From Porphyromonas catoniae ATCC 51270 (lineage in GTDB: Bacteria > Bacteroidota > Bacteroidia > Bacteroidales > Porphyromonadaceae), in assembly GCF_000565015.1 (NCBI RefSeq), contig NZ_JDFF01000022.1:1-64000 (forward strand): a stretch of 64,000 nt of DNA. Reading direction: 5' to 3'. The translations under genes were made by a program, and so were the position numbers. The first letter of the stretch is position 1. Every line of letters begins with the position of its first letter. Below, piece after piece: positions 60,073-64,000 of this stretch. The notes under the pieces were generated by a model that saw only the letters and a program-made list of their open reading frames with translations, ran no database searches and was not told the DNA's origin.

Positions 60073-61710
60073 CTAGTTGTTCGGCTGCTTAGGGCGATTG
60101 TCACGCACCCACCAGAGCTTTGTACTTCCCTTGTCTGGACCACCTAATAGAGAGGGGACAACCTTTAGACTTGGATTTGTCGTATAGGATTGATCAGAGA
60201 AAACAAAACGCTCTGGTGCACGGGCGTCAGCAGGAGCATCGATACGTCCAGCTGCAGCCCTATCAGCAGGCTTCATGATGAAAGGATAGCCGGTACGACG
60301 ATATTCCGTCCAAGCCTCTACCGAATTAGGGTAAAGAGCAAGGTACTTCTGGGTAATGATCTTCTGCAGCTGTTGTTCCTTCACTTCATCAGCTGTACCC
60401 GATGTATCATCCCAGCTTGGAGACACATTACCTTCCGAAATATCATCAGAGTAACCAGCAGGATATACAGGGCTGACAGTAGAGCTGTTGTATGGACGAG
60501 GCTTACTTGTGGAGGAGAGGTATGCTCCAAGCGCGGCCCCTTGCTCCTCAAAGGACTTGCGTACACCTTCCTCATAGAGAGCCTTTGTATCACCTGATGT
60601 TAGGCCATAGAGTGAGGCCTCAGCCAAGAGGAATGAAGTCTCAGATGCACGGAACCAGAAGATATTCGTTGCCTCATCAGTGTTTGGCTTAGAGGCATCA
60701 GCAGCTCCACCATTATCACTACGTGGCAGGGTATACTCTGGTGCAATCGGATAATACTCAGGTAGCCAAATTTTAGCTACGCCGACGAAGTACTTTGCGA
60801 TACGGGTATCATCATAACCCTTTAGGTAAGACCAAATCGTAGCCCCCATACGTGTCTCATTGTAACCAATGGCTGCAAGGTAAGGGTTGAGTAGTGGTTG
60901 CTTAGCACTGCTTTTGAGAGCTGCCTGATCAGCAATATCCTTAATCGGACCACCATTCTCCTGGGCTTTGGCAATGTACTCTTGTGCAAGATTGGGATCC
61001 TTAAAGTGAACACGTACAGCCAATCGAAGCATCAGTGAGTTAGCAAGCTTTGCCCACTTACGAGCATCACCATTATAGATCAGGTCATATCGTGAGGCAA
61101 CATTCGCACCACCCTGAGAGAGGATTTTAGCTTGCTCATAGAGCTCCTTGAGCATCTCACGGTAAACCACTGACTGAGCGTCTGGCGTAGGAGTGATATT
61201 ACCATCACCTGCGGTTGTATAGACGATTGGGCCAAAGCCATCGGTCGCACGTGTCCAAGCAAGCACCTTCATTGTATTAGCAATTGCTAGGACTTGCTTC
61301 TCATAGGAGCCAGTAGAGCCCTCGAGAGCTTGCTTGAGTTCTCGATAGGAGGCTGCGAAGTTAGAATACAGCACCTCGTAAATGTACTTCATTCGCCCCC
61401 CGTTACCGAAGTTCCAGTTCGACTCAATGTTGAAGTTCCAGTTGTTATTATTCCCAAAGTAGCCGATATAGTTACCCGAGGAATAGAGGTCTGTAGCGGC
61501 AAGGTCATTCCCTGGACCAGTAGTCTCAGATGGAGCCCCAACAGGGACGACCTTAAGTTGCATAGTCAGAAGCGGAGCTCCATAAGAGAGTCCATCGCGC
61601 AGGAGTTCTTCCTTCGTTACCCCCAGACGATCTGTATTGACTTCCTCTTGGTTGCAGGAGGCAAGGCTTACGAGAGCGAGAGCTGGGAGGATATATTTCT
61701 TTAGTTTCAT
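60073..61710 (-). CDS. SusD-like outer-membrane lipoprotein
   Basis: A 545-residue SusD/RagB family glycan-binding lipoprotein of the SusD-2 type: signal MKLKKYILPALALVSLASC with lipobox LASC near 19. Landmarks are helix-rich TPR-like parts (KQVLAIANTMKVLAWTRATDGFGPIVYT near 134, read in two blocks), YNGDARKWAKLANSLMLRLA near 215, SETSFLLAEASLYG near 364, and QKYLALYPNSVEAWTEYRRTGYP near 460. It forms the lid of the SusC pore and captures the glycan. It lies 38 bp after susC and 19 bp before the GH18 gene. Confidence 0.93.
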   Translation of the reverse strand: MKLKKYILPALALVSLASCNQEEVNTDRLGVTKEELLRDGLSYGAPLLTMQLKVVPVGAPSETTGPGNDLAATDLYSSGNYIGYFGNNNNWNFNIESNWNFGNGGRMKYIYEVLYSNFAASYRELKQALEGSTGSYEKQVLAIANTMKVLAWTRATDGFGPIVYTTAGDGNITPTPDAQSVVYREMLKELYEQAKILSQGGANVASRYDLIYNGDARKWAKLANSLMLRLAVRVHFKDPNLAQEYIAKAQENGGPIKDIADQAALKSSAKQPLLNPYLAAIGYNETRMGATIWSYLKGYDDTRIAKYFVGVAKIWLPEYYPIAPEYTLPRSDNGGAADASKPNTDEATNIFWFRASETSFLLAEASLYGLTSGDTKALYEEGVRKSFEEQGAALGAYLSSTSKPRPYNSSTVSPVYPAGYSDDISEGNVSPSWDDTSGTADEVKEQQLQKIITQKYLALYPNSVEAWTEYRRTGYPFIMKPADRAAAGRIDAPADARAPERFVFSDQSYTTNPSLKVVPSLLGGPDKGSTKLWWVRDNRPKQPNN

Positions 61711-61748
61711 AGAGCGAAATTCTTTCTAGTTTTCTAGGATAGATACGC

Positions 61749-64000
61749 TTAGAAGTTGAGCTTCAAGCTAGCACCAAGCGTACGTTGGCTGGGGAGCATG
61801 AAGTAGTCGTATCCCTGTCCAAAGGTACCAGTAGATGCAGTAAGCTCAGGGTCATATGGAGCCTTATTGTAGATCATCCATAGATTAGTACCATACACAG
61901 AGAGTGAAGCACCACGAACGGCCTTCCCCAGGAAGCTCTTATTGATGAAACTCTGTGGGAGACTATAGGTGAGACTCATCTCTTGCAGACGAACATTCGT
62001 GGCTGAATAGACGTAGTAAGCATCAAGCTGAGAAACGGCATCATAGTAGATACGCGGATTGACATCAAAGCCAGGGCCAAGGTTTACTTTCCCTTGTGCA
62101 CGAGCATCCGCTGTGGCTTGTGATACGCCGAACTTATCCAGAGTTGCTTGTGTCTTTGAAATCACAATACCACCGAGGCGTGCCGTAAAGAGCACATTCA
62201 GATCAAAGCCCTTGAAGCTAAAGCCATGTCGCCAACCAAGGTTCCACTTTGCATTCACAGAGCCGAGCTTATAGGGGGCTGTGGTCATCGTGCGGAGTGG
62301 TGCACCTTCTTCGTATACTAGGCGCCCCTTTGAGTCTCGCTCTAGGGCCTGCGTAGCATAGACATCCCCGATCTCTCCACCCTCACGTAGGCGGAAGCGT
62401 CCGACCTGAAGGTCGTTGAGGTCTACACGCTGCTTAGTAATAGGGTTGTAGACACCTGAGCCAAGACGGATAATCTTATTACGGTTAGCTGTAGCCGTGA
62501 GGCTTGTGTTGTAGCCAAACTGACCAAACGTCTTGTTAAACCCTAGGGTCATTTCAATCCCTCGGTTGCGTACATTACCTGCCTGCACATAGAGCTTCTT
62601 ATATCCCGTGCTAGCATCTAGGTCTGTACCGAGGAGCTGATTATAGGTATTAGACTGGTAAATCGTAGCAGCAAAAGATAGAGCCCCATCAAACCAGCGA
62701 GAGTCAATCCCTAGCTCAAAGGAGCGAGTGCGCTCAGCCTTGAGGTTCGGAAGTGGGTAGTAGTCGAATGGTTCAAGCTTTCCACCCTTGAGCTTACGAG
62801 TCTGCGTACCTGGAGTTAGACCAATGAAGGGGATAGGTGAGCCAACCTCGGTATAAGAGCCACGTACCTTAAGGAAGGTAAGAGCGGGACGGAGTGCAGC
62901 ACGCGCTTTATCACCGATAAGTTCTGTTACGATAGCCGATACACCGACAGATGGATAGAAGATCCAGGGATCTGCACTATTGACCAGCTGTGAAGGCTTG
63001 TCCGTACGCCCCGTAACTGTTAGATAAAGAGCGTTACGCCAAGCTAGCTCAGCGGAGCCAAAGACTGCGAAGTTGCTCTTACGTTCCCCCGTCTGCGAAG
63101 GCGTAGCATTAGCGGCGTCAATATTCGAGTAGATGAACTTATTCGCTATACGAAGTAAGTCACCAGCATAACCACTCCCCTTCGAGTCATACTCCTCGTA
63201 AGAGGTACCAACGTTTGCGGTAAGGTGATAGTCTCTTGCGACATCCCCAGAGTAGTTCACCATGAAGTCTACATACTGCTGCTTGTAGTAACCCGAGGAG
63301 TAACGATATGTACCGAGAGGCTTAGCCAGCGTAGAGGTTGTCGTTGCATAACGCTTGTCTTCATTCTCCGTATCTGTCTTATCCAAACGGGCACGACCTG
63401 CGACATTTAGCTCCTTCGAAATATCATACTTCAGTAAGCCAAAGAGCATGTAGCGATCCTTGACTTCTGGGCGAAGGTTACGATAGGCTACCCAGTAAGG
63501 GTTCTGAGCCTCTAGCCCCATATCGCCTGGTCCCCACTGCTGTACGCTGTAGTGACGTGCGTCATCGTAACGCTCAAAGTGCTTTTCCTGATCGAAGTCC
63601 ATACCTCGTGGATAGAGATAAAGCCCAACGATAGGGTTAAAGTACGTACCGAAAGAGACCATATTATTGGCATACTCACGTACGTAGTTTGCTGTCACAT
63701 CAAGAGTAAGCTTATCATTCAAGAATTTCGCTGTGTTACGCAACGACACATTGTAGCGATGATAAGCGTTATTGGGGACAATCCCTCTAGAGTTAATCGA
63801 CGAAGCCGAGAAATAAGTCTGGTTCTTGTCCGTACCCGTAGAGAAGCTAAAGGCGTTGTTGAAGGTCGTCCCCGTTCTGAAGAAGTCCTTTACGTTATGC
63901 TTTGATGGTGTAGCAAGCTTATCTCCCCACGAAGAGACTTCACCGGGCTTGTTCCCATAGATATTTTGGAAGCGTGGGAGGATAAAGGGATTGGAGAACT
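61749..64000 (-). CDS. SusC-like TonB-dependent transporter (5' end outside window)
   Basis: The frame is open from the right edge to a stop at 61749: about 750 C-terminal residues of a SusC/RagA family protein. A GTG at 63749 is only an internal codon. Residues near the edge read NPFILPRFQNIYGN and KHNVKDFFRTGTTFNNAFSFSTG, typical of the plug-barrel junction. The remainder is the barrel, ending in GASLKLNF with the terminal Phe needed for outer-membrane insertion. With SusD it imports oligosaccharides released at the surface. The signal peptide, carboxypeptidase-like domain and most of the plug lie outside the window. Confidence 0.92.
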   Translation of the reverse strand, partial: FSNPFILPRFQNIYGNKPGEVSSWGDKLATPSKHNVKDFFRTGTTFNNAFSFSTGTDKNQTYFSASSINSRGIVPNNAYHRYNVSLRNTAKFLNDKLTLDVTANYVREYANNMVSFGTYFNPIVGLYLYPRGMDFDQEKHFERYDDARHYSVQQWGPGDMGLEAQNPYWVAYRNLRPEVKDRYMLFGLLKYDISKELNVAGRARLDKTDTENEDKRYATTTSTLAKPLGTYRYSSGYYKQQYVDFMVNYSGDVARDYHLTANVGTSYEEYDSKGSGYAGDLLRIANKFIYSNIDAANATPSQTGERKSNFAVFGSAELAWRNALYLTVTGRTDKPSQLVNSADPWIFYPSVGVSAIVTELIGDKARAALRPALTFLKVRGSYTEVGSPIPFIGLTPGTQTRKLKGGKLEPFDYYPLPNLKAERTRSFELGIDSRWFDGALSFAATIYQSNTYNQLLGTDLDASTGYKKLYVQAGNVRNRGIEMTLGFNKTFGQFGYNTSLTATANRNKIIRLGSGVYNPITKQRVDLNDLQVGRFRLREGGEIGDVYATQALERDSKGRLVYEEGAPLRTMTTAPYKLGSVNAKWNLGWRHGFSFKGFDLNVLFTARLGGIVISKTQATLDKFGVSQATADARAQGKVNLGPGFDVNPRIYYDAVSQLDAYYVYSATNVRLQEMSLTYSLPQSFINKSFLGKAVRGASLSVYGTNLWMIYNKAPYDPELTASTGTFGQGYDYFMLPSQRTLGASLKLNF

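Overview
The window looks like chromosomal DNA of a Porphyromonas-like member of the Bacteroidales. The support is the Bacteroidetes -7 promoter motif TAnnTTTG ahead of many genes, a SusC/SusD pair, a PorW-type lipoprotein of the type IX secretion system, the rprY-rprX two-component pair, and many lipoproteins with a -SC or -AC lipobox. Most of the window is housekeeping sequence. No phage, integrase, transposase or CRISPR-Cas genes are visible.

Layout, left to right. pheT and a YebC-family gene (0.8-4 kb, +). A symporter plus HAD phosphatase pair (4.4-6.4 kb, -), then typA followed by a glycosyltransferase (6.5-9.3 kb, -). The end of the division and cell wall cluster, murC-ftsQ-ftsA-ftsZ (10.2-15.7 kb, +), with a small HAD protein and a lipoprotein behind it. 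cvpA-HD (16.8-17.9 kb, -). A long minus-strand envelope operon ftsK-lolA-like-mlaE-mlaF-PASTA-rluA (18.4-25 kb). purA-folC-MFS (25.6-29.6 kb, +). A small lipoprotein and a tRNA-Ala(GGC). A minus-strand set of membrane protein, metal permease and porW (30.8-34.4 kb). grpE-dnaJ (+), rnr (-), rprX-rprY (-), and a DUF2723 membrane protein with a polysaccharide deacetylase (42-46 kb, -). Then a probable metal or haem uptake locus: a small CxxC membrane protein, a TonB-dependent receptor and two related lipoproteins (46.8-51.6 kb, +). An exported Fe/Mn superoxide dismutase with a PepSY-like protein (-). A pair of ABC exporters (-). Last, the end of a polysaccharide utilisation locus, susC (cut by the window)-susD-GH18-DUF1735/LamG (57.7-64 kb, -), which fits N-glycan release by an endo-beta-N-acetylglucosaminidase.

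The most unusual content lies between the genes. Eleven short tandem arrays of imperfect palindromes occur in 64 kb, in three sequence families with nearly the same geometry. Family A has six loci with a 23-bp period, five units each (one has four). Family B has four loci with a 23-bp period and four units each. Family C has one locus with a 22-bp period and six units. At least three family A arrays share flanking sequence, and the best B and C arrays have inverted-repeat flanks, so they look like miniature mobile elements. The layout recalls the 23-nt minisatellite MITE called BrickBuilt in P. gingivalis, but here there are several families at much higher density, and one family B array sits inside the coding sequence of ftsQ, where it is translated into a proline-rich tail.

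All assignments come from reading sequence and recalling family motifs. No database search was run.
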